DNA of 64,000 bases from Thiofilum sp. (lineage in GTDB: Bacteria > Pseudomonadota > Gammaproteobacteria > Thiotrichales > Thiotrichaceae): the NCBI RefSeq assembly GCF_016711335.1, contig NZ_JADJTF010000001.1:2914001-2978000 (forward strand), read 5' to 3'. Of this stretch, positions 36,394 to 45,272 are shown piece by piece (position 1 is the stretch's first letter; each line of letters starts with the position of its first letter). Under the pieces are notes generated by a model that was given only the letters and a program-made list of their open reading frames with translations, made no database searches and was not told the DNA's origin. Position numbers and translations under genes: made by a program.

Positions 36394-38100
36394 TTATTTG
36401 GTTGCAGAGGTGGTTGCAGAGCGCACTAGGCGTACTTTATAGGCAGTACTGGTGAGCGGGGTATTGGCAAAAAAGTCGCGCTCTTCTATATAGTCAAAGG
36501 CGAGCACTACGGGCTGAGTAAAGTTGTAATAGTGCGAAGGTGTACTTGTTACATAGACATCCGTGTTTTTAATCTCAGGGAAGTACTTGCTATCGACTAA
36601 AACATCTGTGTTTTTCATATAGCTGTAGTCCATAATCGAGCGCAGCTCAAAAGCACTAGGCACACGCCAGTCGTTAAAGCCGCAATAGCCTGCCTTATTG
36701 ACAGCCGCTACATATTGAGCAATGGCACAGGTGGGGCAATTTACGGGTTGCGCAATTTGCTTTTCGATAAAGGTGTAGTCTTGATCATGCAAACCACCGT
36801 CACCTTTAGTGGTTTTGTTTTCCCACACTAAGCCTGTCACATTGTCTTGGACGCAGTTCCAGCTCGTAGCATTCGCGGCTAGGGCTGTGCCTTGAGCACT
36901 CAATTTGGTAAAGCTAAAGCCTGCATGACCATCGCTATCGTTATTATGAGTGAAATCACGTCCTGCAAACGCATCTTGTAGTAAGAAACTCTTATCGAGT
37001 GTGCTACAGACATTATTGGGTTGATCGAGGCAATAGGTTACACCCGTATCATTTAAAGATAAGGTGGGCTTAGCTAAGATCGGAGTGATCTTTACTTCAG
37101 TGCTACCTGAACTACGTTTACCATTGGCATCTTCAGCGACCACACGGAAATAAGTAGTTTCATTCATGCGTAATTGAGTCGCTTGATAGCTAGTTGCATC
37201 AGCTACTGGAATCCATTTGCCCAGCTTATAAGTAGTGCACTTTGTTACATCCAAAATGGATTCTTGGGCTTGGCAAATGAAGTATTTGCTAATCCCAGAA
37301 ATCAATTGCCATTTAAGTAATGCACCGTCGGGATCAATGGGGGTAATTTGTACTTGTGGATTAGGAATGACCGCTAAAGGTTTGACTCGAATAATAACAA
37401 AGTCAGTATGGCTAGCACCCTTGTCATCGGTGACCTTAAGAGCAAACAGTAAATCAGTTAACGCCGTTACAGTAGGTGCAGTAAAGGTAGTATAAGCTTG
37501 GTTGGCATTACTGAGCGTCACAGTAGGACCACTAATTTGCGTCCATTGATAACTGACTATCGTGCCATCAGCATCAGTACCGCCACCTATTAAGATCACG
37601 GGCGTATTACTATCAACCTGTTGATCCAGTCCCGCTTTAGCAATAGGAGGGACATTTGTGAGTGCTTTGACTAACACGGCAATACTATCAGTGGCGCGTG
37701 CGCCCGCATCATCTTGTACGGTTAATTCAAAGGTCAGTGTTTGATCTGTGGTGACATCAGGTGCAGTAAATTGCAACTGGTTACTGGTAGTGTTAGTTAA
37801 TTGTACCGTTGGACCTGAGATTTGACGCCATGTATAGCTTACAATTCTGCCATCAGCGTCAGTACTTTGGCCACCATCTAAAGTCACTGCTTGCTTAGTG
37901 ATGACGGTCACATCCGCTCCAGCATTAGCAGTCGGTGCATTATTGGGGTTGGGTGTAGGTAATTGGTTAGGCGGTTGGTTGCTAGGCTCTGAGGTGCTAG
38001 ATCCACCACTATTACAGCCACTTAAGCCTAATACGAGACTTAAGCTTAATGCTAAACCTAATTTATAGGTGCTTAGCTTGGAAAAATTATTGATTATCAT
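36394..38100 (-). CDS. PKD-domain lipoprotein with C-terminal DUF1566
   Basis: A 568-residue lipoprotein. Signal peptide with lipobox LSGC, then a Pro/Asn/Ser linker. Two PKD-like domains follow (residues ~57-145 and ~150-240), each with NAG.D/KAGLD, DGGQSTDADGRIVSYTWRQISGP or GG.TDADGTIVSYQWTQISGP, and VTDD.GA. A fibronectin-III-like stretch spans ~245-345. The C-terminal DUF1566 domain has GLVWENKTTKGDGGLHD, GFNDWRVPSAFELRSIMD and a Cys-rich insert (CPTCAI). It is probably a surface-exposed carbohydrate- or protein-binding lipoprotein, upstream partner of the small DUF1566 protein. Confidence 0.85.
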   Translation of the reverse strand: MIINNFSKLSTYKLGLALSLSLVLGLSGCNSGGSSTSEPSNQPPNQLPTPNPNNAPTANAGADVTVITKQAVTLDGGQSTDADGRIVSYTWRQISGPTVQLTNTTSNQLQFTAPDVTTDQTLTFELTVQDDAGARATDSIAVLVKALTNVPPIAKAGLDQQVDSNTPVILIGGGTDADGTIVSYQWTQISGPTVTLSNANQAYTTFTAPTVTALTDLLFALKVTDDKGASHTDFVIIRVKPLAVIPNPQVQITPIDPDGALLKWQLISGISKYFICQAQESILDVTKCTTYKLGKWIPVADATSYQATQLRMNETTYFRVVAEDANGKRSSGSTEVKITPILAKPTLSLNDTGVTYCLDQPNNVCSTLDKSFLLQDAFAGRDFTHNNDSDGHAGFSFTKLSAQGTALAANATSWNCVQDNVTGLVWENKTTKGDGGLHDQDYTFIEKQIAQPVNCPTCAIAQYVAAVNKAGYCGFNDWRVPSAFELRSIMDYSYMKNTDVLVDSKYFPEIKNTDVYVTSTPSHYYNFTQPVVLAFDYIEERDFFANTPLTSTAYKVRLVRSATTSATK

Positions 38101-38271
38101 GCAGTTGCTACTCGTATAACGGTTGATAAGTATTAATGCGGCAAGTCATTAACTTAACTAATACGCTAGCACTGCCTTTATATATTAAAAATCTATTAAT
38201 CTATAAACGATACATATAGCCATACCAAAGGCATGGATGGCTGAGAATAAGTGGTGAGTGGTGAGGAAATG

Positions 38272-38305
38272 AAGTACTTAGTATTCGTTGTAATACCAAG
38301 TACTT
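38272..38305 (-). terminator. Hairpin at the end of the sugar operon
   Basis: AAGTACTTaGTATT and AATACcAAGTACTT form a stem with one internal mismatch and a six-base loop. It lies 20 bases beyond the epimerase stop on the minus strand and probably marks the operon's 3' end, without a long U-run. Confidence 0.5.
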
Positions 38306-38324
38306 AATAGAAGAAGATAACGAT

Positions 38325-39512
38325 TTAGGGGGCTAAACGCATACCACGTAGCACTTCATAACAAGCACCCATCGTATGATAATCGGTTTTACCAGCGGGG
38401 GATTTGAGGTCATCGTATTTTTGATTATCTTGGGTCAGGATTCTAAACCATGCGCCATACTGATGATCAATCATATGCTGCCAACTATAAGCCCAGATTT
38501 TTTCATACCAAGCCAAATACTGAGGATCTTGAGTGGCTTGATACAATAAGGCCGCCGCCGCAAAACTTTCGGCTTGTACCCAAAAGTATTTATCACCGTC
38601 ACAAATAGAGCCATCGGGTGCGAAGCCATAGCAAATCCCGCCATTAACCTCATCCCATGCTTTGGCTAATGACTCGTCAAAAAGCGCACGCGCACGAGGG
38701 ATTAACCAATCTTGAGGACGATGGCGATTGAGGATTAATAATAGCTTGGTCCATTCGGTTTGATGTCCGGGTTGAAAGCCCCAAGGACGGAATAAGTGTT
38801 TAGGATTATCTCGATTATAATTCCAATCGACTTCCCATTGAGCGTCGTAATGCTCCCATACTAAACCATTAGCTTTTTCAGCTTGGCGCAGGGTAATGGC
38901 TCGCGCTAGAGTTTCAGCGCGATCTAAAAAGCGTTTTTCGCTGGTGGCTTCATAGGCCCACAGCATGGCCTCACACGCATGCATATTAGCATTTTGACCG
39001 CGATAGGGAGCAACTACGCTAAAATCAGGTGAGGCTTCGTCTTTATAAAGCTGATACTCATCATCCCAAAAATAGCGCTCTAATAGGTTCCAGCCTGCTT
39101 CAATGGTTTTGCGCCCGTCTTCTACACCAGCGAGGAGGGCAGTAGCTCCGGCAACAATAACAAAAGCTAGCCCATAGGCATGATTAGTCGCATCTAGAAC
39201 TTGATCACCTTTGAGTAGCCACGCAAAGCCACCGGAGGGTTGTAAGTGTTTTTGGTGCAAATAGTCCAGACCGTGTTGTACCCAAGGCAGATACTGAGGT
39301 TCATTAAAATAACGCGCAGCCATAGCATAATTAAATACAAAGCGCGTACTGCTGACCAAATGGCGCGTCTCATAATCATAAATCGAGCCATCATCACGGA
39401 AATGCTGGAAAAAACCACCCTGAGCATCATATACATTCGGTGCGTAAAATTTTAAAGTGGTTTGAATATGTTGTTCTAAAAAGCGGCGACTAACAAAATT
39501 AGGAAGGGTCAT
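38325..39512 (-). CDS. AGE-family sugar epimerase/isomerase
   Basis: A 395-residue (alpha/alpha)6-barrel enzyme of the N-acylglucosamine 2-epimerase family. The sequence shows the regularly spaced family motifs GGFFQHFRDDGS, ETRHLVSSTRFVFNYA, NHAYGLAFVI, NANMHACEAMLWAYEAT, FQPGHQTEWTKLLL and DYHTMGACYE, including the catalytic histidines (RH, NMH, GHQ, YH). These fit aldose-ketose isomerases such as mannose isomerase. The ATG overlaps the dehydrogenase stop (ATGA). Since the transporter genes resemble the glucose/mannose system, mannose-to-fructose isomerisation is the best guess for its job. It is the last gene of the operon. Confidence 0.85.
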   Translation of the reverse strand: MTLPNFVSRRFLEQHIQTTLKFYAPNVYDAQGGFFQHFRDDGSIYDYETRHLVSSTRFVFNYAMAARYFNEPQYLPWVQHGLDYLHQKHLQPSGGFAWLLKGDQVLDATNHAYGLAFVIVAGATALLAGVEDGRKTIEAGWNLLERYFWDDEYQLYKDEASPDFSVVAPYRGQNANMHACEAMLWAYEATSEKRFLDRAETLARAITLRQAEKANGLVWEHYDAQWEVDWNYNRDNPKHLFRPWGFQPGHQTEWTKLLLILNRHRPQDWLIPRARALFDESLAKAWDEVNGGICYGFAPDGSICDGDKYFWVQAESFAAAALLYQATQDPQYLAWYEKIWAYSWQHMIDHQYGAWFRILTQDNQKYDDLKSPAGKTDYHTMGACYEVLRGMRLAP

Positions 39513-40528
39513 AGTGCGGCACTCTTAAAGCTAGGGATAGCAACTGTTTGACGACTATTAGCGGAGTCTAAGCACGCTAAAGCAGCCGCTAAAGAGGCAA
39601 AACCATCTTCACCGGTCGCAGCAGGTGTATCTTTGCCATTGACCGCGCCCATAAAACGACGCATCCCAACTTCATAAAGGTTTTCATGTTGTAAGGGGAT
39701 AAATTGCTCGCCCTCCGCATTACGCAACATCACCTCGCCCATAGGTGCTTGTTGCATCACACGCTTGGCAATGAGCGAGCCTTCTGTCCCGTGAACTTCA
39801 AAACCATTACTTGCGTATTTAGTAGTAAAGCCTTCATGCGTTTGAGCAATCACGCCATTATCAAAACGGAAAATCGCCATAGCACCGTCTTCAATCACGC
39901 CTGATCCCATACCAAAATGTTGGGTAAGGCTCGTGACCTCCACAGGCTCAGCATTCAGTACAAAACGCAAGGTATCAACATCATGCACGGTTATATCTAA
40001 AACTACTCCCGCACCCGCATTAGGATTAGTGAGACGCCAGCCTTGTAAGTGTTCGGGTAAATAAACCGCATGAAAAACGCGTGCGGCAATCGGTTGACCA
40101 ATAGCGCCCTCACTAATTAAGCGCCTCATGGTACGGTGGCTAGCCGCATTACGTAAATGATGATTAGTGGCTAAGACCACATTATGCTGTTGGCATACTT
40201 TGATCATGCGCCGCGCTTGATCAAGTGTCATGGCTAAGGGCTTTTCACATAAAATATGCTTACCTGCTTTAGCCGCCGCTAGGGTTTGCTCATAATGTAA
40301 TTCATTGGTCGTGCTGATATAGACAGCCTGTACCGCAGGATTGCTAAGTAAATCTTCAAGGGTATTAGCGGAGTGAGGGATTTGATTGGTTTTCGCATAT
40401 TCAAAGCCTCGTTCTGGATGAGAGCTATAAACCGATACGACTTCACAATCAGGTTGGCTGCGAATAGCTGCAATCATATGGGCTTGAGCAATATTGCTAG
40501 CACCGATTAAACCGAAACCAAAAGTCAT
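39509..40528 (-). CDS. Gfo/Idh/MocA-family oxidoreductase
   Basis: A 339-residue NAD(P)-dependent sugar dehydrogenase. N-terminal Rossmann motif GFGLIGASNIAQAH, followed by the EKP signature HILCEKPLAMTLDQA (Lys of EKP is catalytic in the family). The C-terminal alpha/beta domain has GGxx-type residues GAGVVLDITVHDVDTLRFVL, with His and Asp of the active site. The position between the ABC transporter and the epimerase suggests it oxidises the imported sugar or a derivative. Substrate is not readable. Confidence 0.9.
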   Translation of the reverse strand: MTFGFGLIGASNIAQAHMIAAIRSQPDCEVVSVYSSHPERGFEYAKTNQIPHSANTLEDLLSNPAVQAVYISTTNELHYEQTLAAAKAGKHILCEKPLAMTLDQARRMIKVCQQHNVVLATNHHLRNAASHRTMRRLISEGAIGQPIAARVFHAVYLPEHLQGWRLTNPNAGAGVVLDITVHDVDTLRFVLNAEPVEVTSLTQHFGMGSGVIEDGAMAIFRFDNGVIAQTHEGFTTKYASNGFEVHGTEGSLIAKRVMQQAPMGEVMLRNAEGEQFIPLQHENLYEVGMRRFMGAVNGKDTPAATGEDGFASLAAALACLDSANSRQTVAIPSFKSAAL

Positions 40529-40645
40529 AATAGTATTCCTCCCACTCGAACTAATGAATGATTGAGCAAGGTAGTACTAATACCTAGTACCACCTCGTGA
40601 TAACGTATTTAGTCTATAGTTATAATTTTAGGCACTAGATGCGCT

Positions 40646-41755
40646 CTAAATACGATTTTCTGTTTGGGGATCAAATAACACCGCTTTAGCCATATTGAAA
40701 GCAAAAGGTGCTTTTTGTCCTACTACTGCCCCGCAGTTAGAGCGCATACGTGCCACAATTTCTTTACCACCTAAGGTAGTGAGCACATAGACATCAGCAC
40801 CCGTAGGTTCTGTGACATCGACTAAACAATCCGCTTGGAATACCCAAGGATTATTCGGTTCGGCACTGCTAACATCGGTAATCGCTTCAGGACGAATACC
40901 TAAAATGACGGCCTTATCCACCCACGACTTATAATGCTCAGGATTGGGGAAAGGTAGCAATAAGTCATTATTACCGTGAGTGGTTAAACGCGCCGCTATA
41001 CCATTTTGATGGGCTACTAAGGTAGCAGGTATTAGATTCATAGAAGGTGAACCCATGAAGCTAGCAACGAATACATTATTAGGGGTATCGTAAACTTCTT
41101 GAGGAGTCCCTAGTTGTTGCAATATCCCCGCCTTCATAATCGCAATGCGCGTGGCTAAGGTCATCGCCTCAATCTGATCATGGGTCACATACACAATAGT
41201 AGCGCCCAGACGCTGATGCAGCTTTTTGATTTCAGTGCGCATGTCAACACGCAGTTTGGCATCAAGGTTCGATAGTGGTTCATCAAATAAGAAGATTTTA
41301 GGTTCACGCACTAAAGCGCGTCCCATGGCCACCCGTTGACGTTGACCGCCTGAAAGTTGAGCGGGTTTGCGCTTGAGTAGGGGACCAATTTGCAGCATTT
41401 GAGAGACACTTTCGACCTTTTTGTCGCGCTCAGCTTTAGGCACACCGCGCATTTCTAAGCCGAAAGCAATATTCTTTTCCACGCTCATATTGGGATAAAG
41501 CGCATAGGATTGGAACACCATGGCTATATCACGTTGCGAAGGGTGTTTATTATTCACTACCTCATCATCGATGATCAGTTCACCTGAGGTAATCTCATCT
41601 AAGCCTGCAATCATGCTCAGCAAAGTTGATTTACCACAACCCGAAGGGCCAACTAATACTAAGAAGTCACCGTGATCAATCGAAATATTAATATTTTTTA
41701 AAACGTCAACGCTGCCGTAGGATTTGCATACATTGCGGATTTCTAAAGAAGCCAT
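40646..41755 (-). CDS. Sugar ABC transporter ATP-binding protein (MalK/UgpC type)
   Basis: A 369-residue nucleotide-binding subunit. Walker A GPSGCGKSTLL, Q-loop VFQSYALYPNMSV, signature LSGGQRQRVAMGRALV, Walker B IFLFDEPLSNLDAKLR and switch TIVYVTHDQIEAM are all intact. The C-terminal OB/TOBE regulatory domain (residues ~240-369) has GIRPEAITD and fits the MsmX/MalK/UgpC group, which energises carbohydrate uptake. It starts after AGAGG, 12 bases from the permease stop. Confidence 0.95.
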   Translation of the reverse strand: MASLEIRNVCKSYGSVDVLKNINISIDHGDFLVLVGPSGCGKSTLLSMIAGLDEITSGELIIDDEVVNNKHPSQRDIAMVFQSYALYPNMSVEKNIAFGLEMRGVPKAERDKKVESVSQMLQIGPLLKRKPAQLSGGQRQRVAMGRALVREPKIFLFDEPLSNLDAKLRVDMRTEIKKLHQRLGATIVYVTHDQIEAMTLATRIAIMKAGILQQLGTPQEVYDTPNNVFVASFMGSPSMNLIPATLVAHQNGIAARLTTHGNNDLLLPFPNPEHYKSWVDKAVILGIRPEAITDVSSAEPNNPWVFQADCLVDVTEPTGADVYVLTTLGGKEIVARMRSNCGAVVGQKAPFAFNMAKAVLFDPQTENRI

Positions 41756-41767
41756 TGTTTTTATCCT

Positions 41768-42643
41768 CTAACCTTTAACCGAGCCAGCCATTAAGCCACG
41801 CACGAAATAGCGTCCTGCTACGATGTAAACGAGCAGAGTGGGCAATGCAGCAATCATCGCAGCCGCCATATCCACGTTATATTCTTTGACACCTGTTGAA
41901 CTACTGACCAAGTTATTGAGTGCTACGGTCATAGGCGCACCTTCTCCGGCGGCAAATGACGCACCAAATAAGAAGTCATTCCAAATATTGGTAAATTGCC
42001 AAATGACAGTAACCACAATAATCGGGCCAGAGCTGGGTAATAAAATACGCCAGAAAATACCAAAGAAACTAGCGCCATCAATCATCGCAGCTTTAACTAA
42101 TTCGGTAGGGAAGGCAGCATAATAGTTACGGAAGAATAGGGTGGCAAAACCAATACCATAAGTGACGTGTACTAATACTAAGCCTGTGGTCGTACCTGCT
42201 AAACCTAGATTACCCAATACTTGTGACATAGGAATGAGCACAATTTGGAAAGGAATAAAGCAACCAAATAGCATTAAAGCAAACACCCAACGGTCACCTT
42301 TGAAACGCCATTTAGTGAGTACATAGCCATTAATCGCACCTAATAAAGTCGAAATAATGACAGCAGGTACTACCATTTTAATGGAGTTCCAGAAATAACC
42401 ATTGATCCCTTCGCAGGTTAAGCCAATACAAGCACTACCCCACGCTTTTACCCACGCGGCCGTCGTCCAGTTTTGTGGCAGTGAAAGCACATTGCCTTGG
42501 CGTAATTCGTCTAGCTCTTTAAAGCTAGTAATGAGCATAACGAATAGCGGTAATAGATAAAAAGCCGCAAATACAATCAGTGTGGTGTAAATCAATACGC
42601 GCCAAAAACGACTAGAGCTGGCTTTTACTTCTTGATTAGTCAT
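41768..42643 (-). CDS. gtsC: Sugar ABC permease, GtsC/MalG-like
   Basis: An inner-membrane permease of 291 aa from MTNQEVKASSSRFW. Six hydrophobic segments and the EAA loop KAAMIDGASFFGIFWRILLPSSGP (the cytoplasmic contact to the ATPase) are present. It overlaps the upstream permease by eight bases (ATGACTAA), so an earlier start is not needed. Sequence style matches the GtsC subunit of Pseudomonas-type glucose/mannose transporters. Assignment to that substrate is inferred from the whole cluster. Confidence 0.88.
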   Translation of the reverse strand: MTNQEVKASSSRFWRVLIYTTLIVFAAFYLLPLFVMLITSFKELDELRQGNVLSLPQNWTTAAWVKAWGSACIGLTCEGINGYFWNSIKMVVPAVIISTLLGAINGYVLTKWRFKGDRWVFALMLFGCFIPFQIVLIPMSQVLGNLGLAGTTTGLVLVHVTYGIGFATLFFRNYYAAFPTELVKAAMIDGASFFGIFWRILLPSSGPIIVVTVIWQFTNIWNDFLFGASFAAGEGAPMTVALNNLVSSSTGVKEYNVDMAAAMIAALPTLLVYIVAGRYFVRGLMAGSVKG

Positions 42644-43532
42644 GGCGCTTCTCCCGTGTTTCAGCATAGAGGTAAGGCACTATAATAGCGGCAATGGTCA
42701 TGAGCATAATCATGGCTGAAGCCGCACCCACGCCCATTTGATTACGAGTAAAGGTATAGGAATACATAAAGGTAGCTGGTACTTCAGTGGCGTTACCAGG
42801 GCCCCCTCCCGTTAACGCTACTACGAGGTCATAGGACTTAATCGCCATATGCGCTAATACTACAAAGGCACTTAAAAATACGGGGCGTAATTGGGGAATG
42901 ATAATGCGCCAGTAAGTTTGGAATGCAGAAGCACCATCTAGTTGCGCAGCTTTAACTTGTTCGCTATCAATACCGCGTAAACCCGCTAAAAACATTGCCA
43001 TCACAAAGCCTGAGCTTTGCCATACCGCCGCAATGACTACGGTATAAATAGCCATATCAGAGTTAATCAGCCAGTCAAATTTAAAGCTAGTCCAGCCCCA
43101 TTCGTGCATGGTTTTTTCTAGTCCTAAGCCCGGATTCAAAAACCACTTCCAAGCCGTGCCTGTTACAATAAAAGAAAGCGCCATCGGGTATAAATAAATA
43201 GGGCGTAAGAAACCCTCACCACGAATTTTCTGGTCTAATAAAATGGCTAGCAACATCCCTAATAAACCGCAGATAACGATATAGAGCGTGCCGAAAATAG
43301 CTAAATTATTAAGTGCTACTTGCCAGTTTAGGGTTTGCCATAGCTTGGTATAATTTTCCAAGCCAACGAAATTAAAGTTAGGCATCATTCTAGAAGAGGT
43401 CATGGAGAGATAACCTGTATAGAGAATAAAGCCATAGACGAAAAAGAGTGTCACTGCGAAAGAGGGTGACAGGACTAACTTGGGTAGGTGGTGTCGTGCC
43501 CAGCCACGCCAGTCAGCGGTGGTGTTGGTCAT
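42636..43532 (-). CDS. gtsB: Sugar ABC permease, GtsB/MalF-like
   Basis: A 298-residue inner-membrane permease with six main hydrophobic segments. Characteristic stretches are GEGFLRPIYLYPMALSFIVTGTAWKWFLNPGLG and the EAA loop KAAQLDGASAFQTYWRIIIPQLRP. They are very close in style to Pseudomonas GtsB. The ATG has AGGAG upstream. A 435-bp gap with large hairpins separates it from the binding-protein gene before it, so its expression is probably lower than that of the binding protein. Confidence 0.9.
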   Translation of the reverse strand: MTNTTADWRGWARHHLPKLVLSPSFAVTLFFVYGFILYTGYLSMTSSRMMPNFNFVGLENYTKLWQTLNWQVALNNLAIFGTLYIVICGLLGMLLAILLDQKIRGEGFLRPIYLYPMALSFIVTGTAWKWFLNPGLGLEKTMHEWGWTSFKFDWLINSDMAIYTVVIAAVWQSSGFVMAMFLAGLRGIDSEQVKAAQLDGASAFQTYWRIIIPQLRPVFLSAFVVLAHMAIKSYDLVVALTGGGPGNATEVPATFMYSYTFTRNQMGVGAASAMIMLMTIAAIIVPYLYAETREKRHD

Positions 43533-43609
43533 TAGCCTGCTCCTGTGGATTGGAGTTAAAATTTAAGTCACTGAGTACTTTGTTGTTTTAGAGCTTGTGG
43601 GTGAGTTTT

Positions 43610-43700
43610 AAGTCTAAGGAGTAAGTGTTTTGGAAAAGGTCGTGCTGTTTGAGCGTAGCGAGTTTCACGCCCTTTGGAAAAACATTTACTCCCTAGACTT
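43610..43700. repeat. Hairpin repeat unit 1 with conserved loop
   Basis: Arms 43610-43631 and 43679-43700 pair in 20 of 22 positions. Enclosed at 43639-43671 is a 33-base core beginning GTCGTGCTGTTTGAGCG and ending AGTTTCACGCC. Bases next to the core (GGAAAA) are also shared with unit 2. Confidence 0.85.
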
Positions 43701-43785
43701 AGACGCCTACTGGGTAGCAGCAAACTACACAGTTAATTAAAGAGTTAGTCTACTGAAAGGTAGTATCTAAAGCTTATCAACTAGC

Positions 43786-43886
43786 GTTTAACCCCTTAGG
43801 TAGATAATTTTTTCCGAGAGGCGTGAAACTCGCTACGCTCAAACAGCACGACTCTCTCCAAAAATCATCTACCTAAGGGGTTAAAC
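43786..43886. repeat. Hairpin repeat unit 2 with the same loop inverted
   Basis: Arms 43786-43812 and 43860-43886 pair in 26 of 27 positions. Their sequence (GTTTAACCCCTTAGG...) is unrelated to the arms of unit 1. The enclosed core 43820-43852 is the exact 33-base reverse complement of the core in unit 1. Confidence 0.85.
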
Positions 43887-43920
43887 TATTTTACCCATTT
43901 ACTATAGCGCTTTGCCTTAG

Positions 43921-43944
43921 AAGTACTCAAAAAATTGAGTACTT
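43921..43944 (-). terminator. Perfect palindrome just after the binding-protein gene
   Basis: AAGTACTCAA and TTGAGTACTT with a four-base loop, 24 bases beyond the binding-protein stop on the minus strand. There is no U-run, so it is likelier to protect the RNA 3' end or attenuate than to be a full terminator. Confidence 0.55.
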
Positions 43945-43967
43945 CCAAGACTATCACATCAAACTAA

Positions 43968-45227
43968 TTACTTAGCGCCTTCGATGGCAGCAACTAATTC
44001 TTTCACAGCATCCTCAGAGGCGACATTGCCATTGAAGTGTTTAGTTACTACGTCATAGAGAGCATTTTTGACCGCAGCAGGTGCAGCATGACCATGAGCC
44101 ATAGAACCCATTAGTTGACCTGCTGAAGCCGCTTCAGCCAGTTCTACCATACCTTTTTTACCGCAAGCATCAAAGGCTTCATTCGGTACGTCAGTACGCG
44201 CAGGTACTGAACCTTTAACCACATTGAATGCAGATTGGAAAGTAGGTGACATGACCGCCTTAGCCATAGCTAATTGCGCTTTTTGACCTGCTTCACCCAC
44301 ATTGAACATCACAAACTGGTCAGAGTTGAAGGTTACAGAGCCTTGAGTACCGGGGGTACGGAAGCAGAGGAAATCTTCATCAGGTTTTTTGCCTGCATTT
44401 AAGAATTCGCCTTTTGCCCAGTCACCCATGATTTGGAAGCCCGCTTTACCTTCAATAACCATAGCAGAAGAGAGGTTCCAGTCACGACCAGAGAAACTAT
44501 CATCTACATAACCACGTAATTGCTTCATGCGATCAAATACTTGTTTCATAGTATCTGAGCTTAACGCTTCTTTATCTAAGTCGATCATCGATTTTTTATA
44601 GAAGTCTGGGCCGCCAGTCGCTAAGACTACGCTGTCAAACAGAGTAGCATCTTGCCAAGGTTGACCACCATGTGCTAGCGCAGTTAAACCTTTACCTTTA
44701 ACTTTGTCTAAAGCGGCAATGAAACCATCCCAATCTTTAGGCGGTTCGGTCACACCAGCGTCTTCTAACACTTTCTTGTTAGCCCATACCCAGTTGGTAG
44801 AGTGAACGTTTACCGGTGCAGACACCCAGTGACCATCATATTTAGCAAAACGCTGTAAAGCTTCAGGAACAACTTTGTCCCAGCCTTCTTCAGCAGCGAG
44901 GCTATCTAAGTTGGCGGTTGCGCCTTCTTTAGCCCAGTCTTGAATATCAAAGCCTAACATTTGTACTGCGGTAGGAGCATTTTTGGCTTGTACGCGAGCA
45001 CGTAGTACAGTCATCGCAGCAGTACCGCCACCACCTGCAACCGGCATATCTTTCCAACCAATGCCTTGTTTATTTAAATCTTCCTTGAGTACTCCTAACG
45101 CTTTAGCTTCACCACCTGATGTCCACCAATGCAATACCTCAACTTCTTCAGCCGCACGAGCAGTACTGCTGAACGCTAAAGCTAAAGTAGCAGCCAGTAG
45201 AGTGGTTTTTAGCGTAGTTAATTTCAT
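43968..45227 (-). CDS. gtsA: Periplasmic sugar-binding protein, GtsA-like
   Basis: Substrate-binding protein of the ABC importer, 419 aa. Signal peptide MKLTTLKTTLLAATLALAF... ending ARA. The mature start EEVEVLHWWTSGGEAKAL, AGGGGTAAMTVL, LAHGGQPWQDATLF and GKAGFQIMGDWAKGEF are strongly reminiscent of Pseudomonas glucose/mannose-binding GtsA. GGAGG lies nine bases before the ATG, a very strong ribosome site fitting the high amount of binding protein needed. The lacI-type gene ends 45 bases upstream in the same direction. Confidence 0.92.
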   Translation of the reverse strand: MKLTTLKTTLLAATLALAFSSTARAAEEVEVLHWWTSGGEAKALGVLKEDLNKQGIGWKDMPVAGGGGTAAMTVLRARVQAKNAPTAVQMLGFDIQDWAKEGATANLDSLAAEEGWDKVVPEALQRFAKYDGHWVSAPVNVHSTNWVWANKKVLEDAGVTEPPKDWDGFIAALDKVKGKGLTALAHGGQPWQDATLFDSVVLATGGPDFYKKSMIDLDKEALSSDTMKQVFDRMKQLRGYVDDSFSGRDWNLSSAMVIEGKAGFQIMGDWAKGEFLNAGKKPDEDFLCFRTPGTQGSVTFNSDQFVMFNVGEAGQKAQLAMAKAVMSPTFQSAFNVVKGSVPARTDVPNEAFDACGKKGMVELAEAASAGQLMGSMAHGHAAPAAVKNALYDVVTKHFNGNVASEDAVKELVAAIEGAK

Positions 45228-45272
45228 AACATCCTCCAGGGTTTAAAAATGCAATCAATTGAGTTGAGATTG

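Larger units (their letters stand above)
43533..43967 (-). other. Structured gap between binding-protein and permease genes
   Basis: No gene is seen. The gap is filled by two large stem-loops that share one loop sequence in opposite orientation and by a small perfect palindrome next to the binding-protein stop. As with the REP elements between malE and malF, the folded RNA probably protects the binding-protein mRNA and lowers permease expression. This role is inferred. Confidence 0.6.

Noticed and set aside
37235..37495. Open frame on the plus strand within the PKD lipoprotein gene
   Set aside because: A shadow of the PKD repeats in the opposite strand, without start signal.
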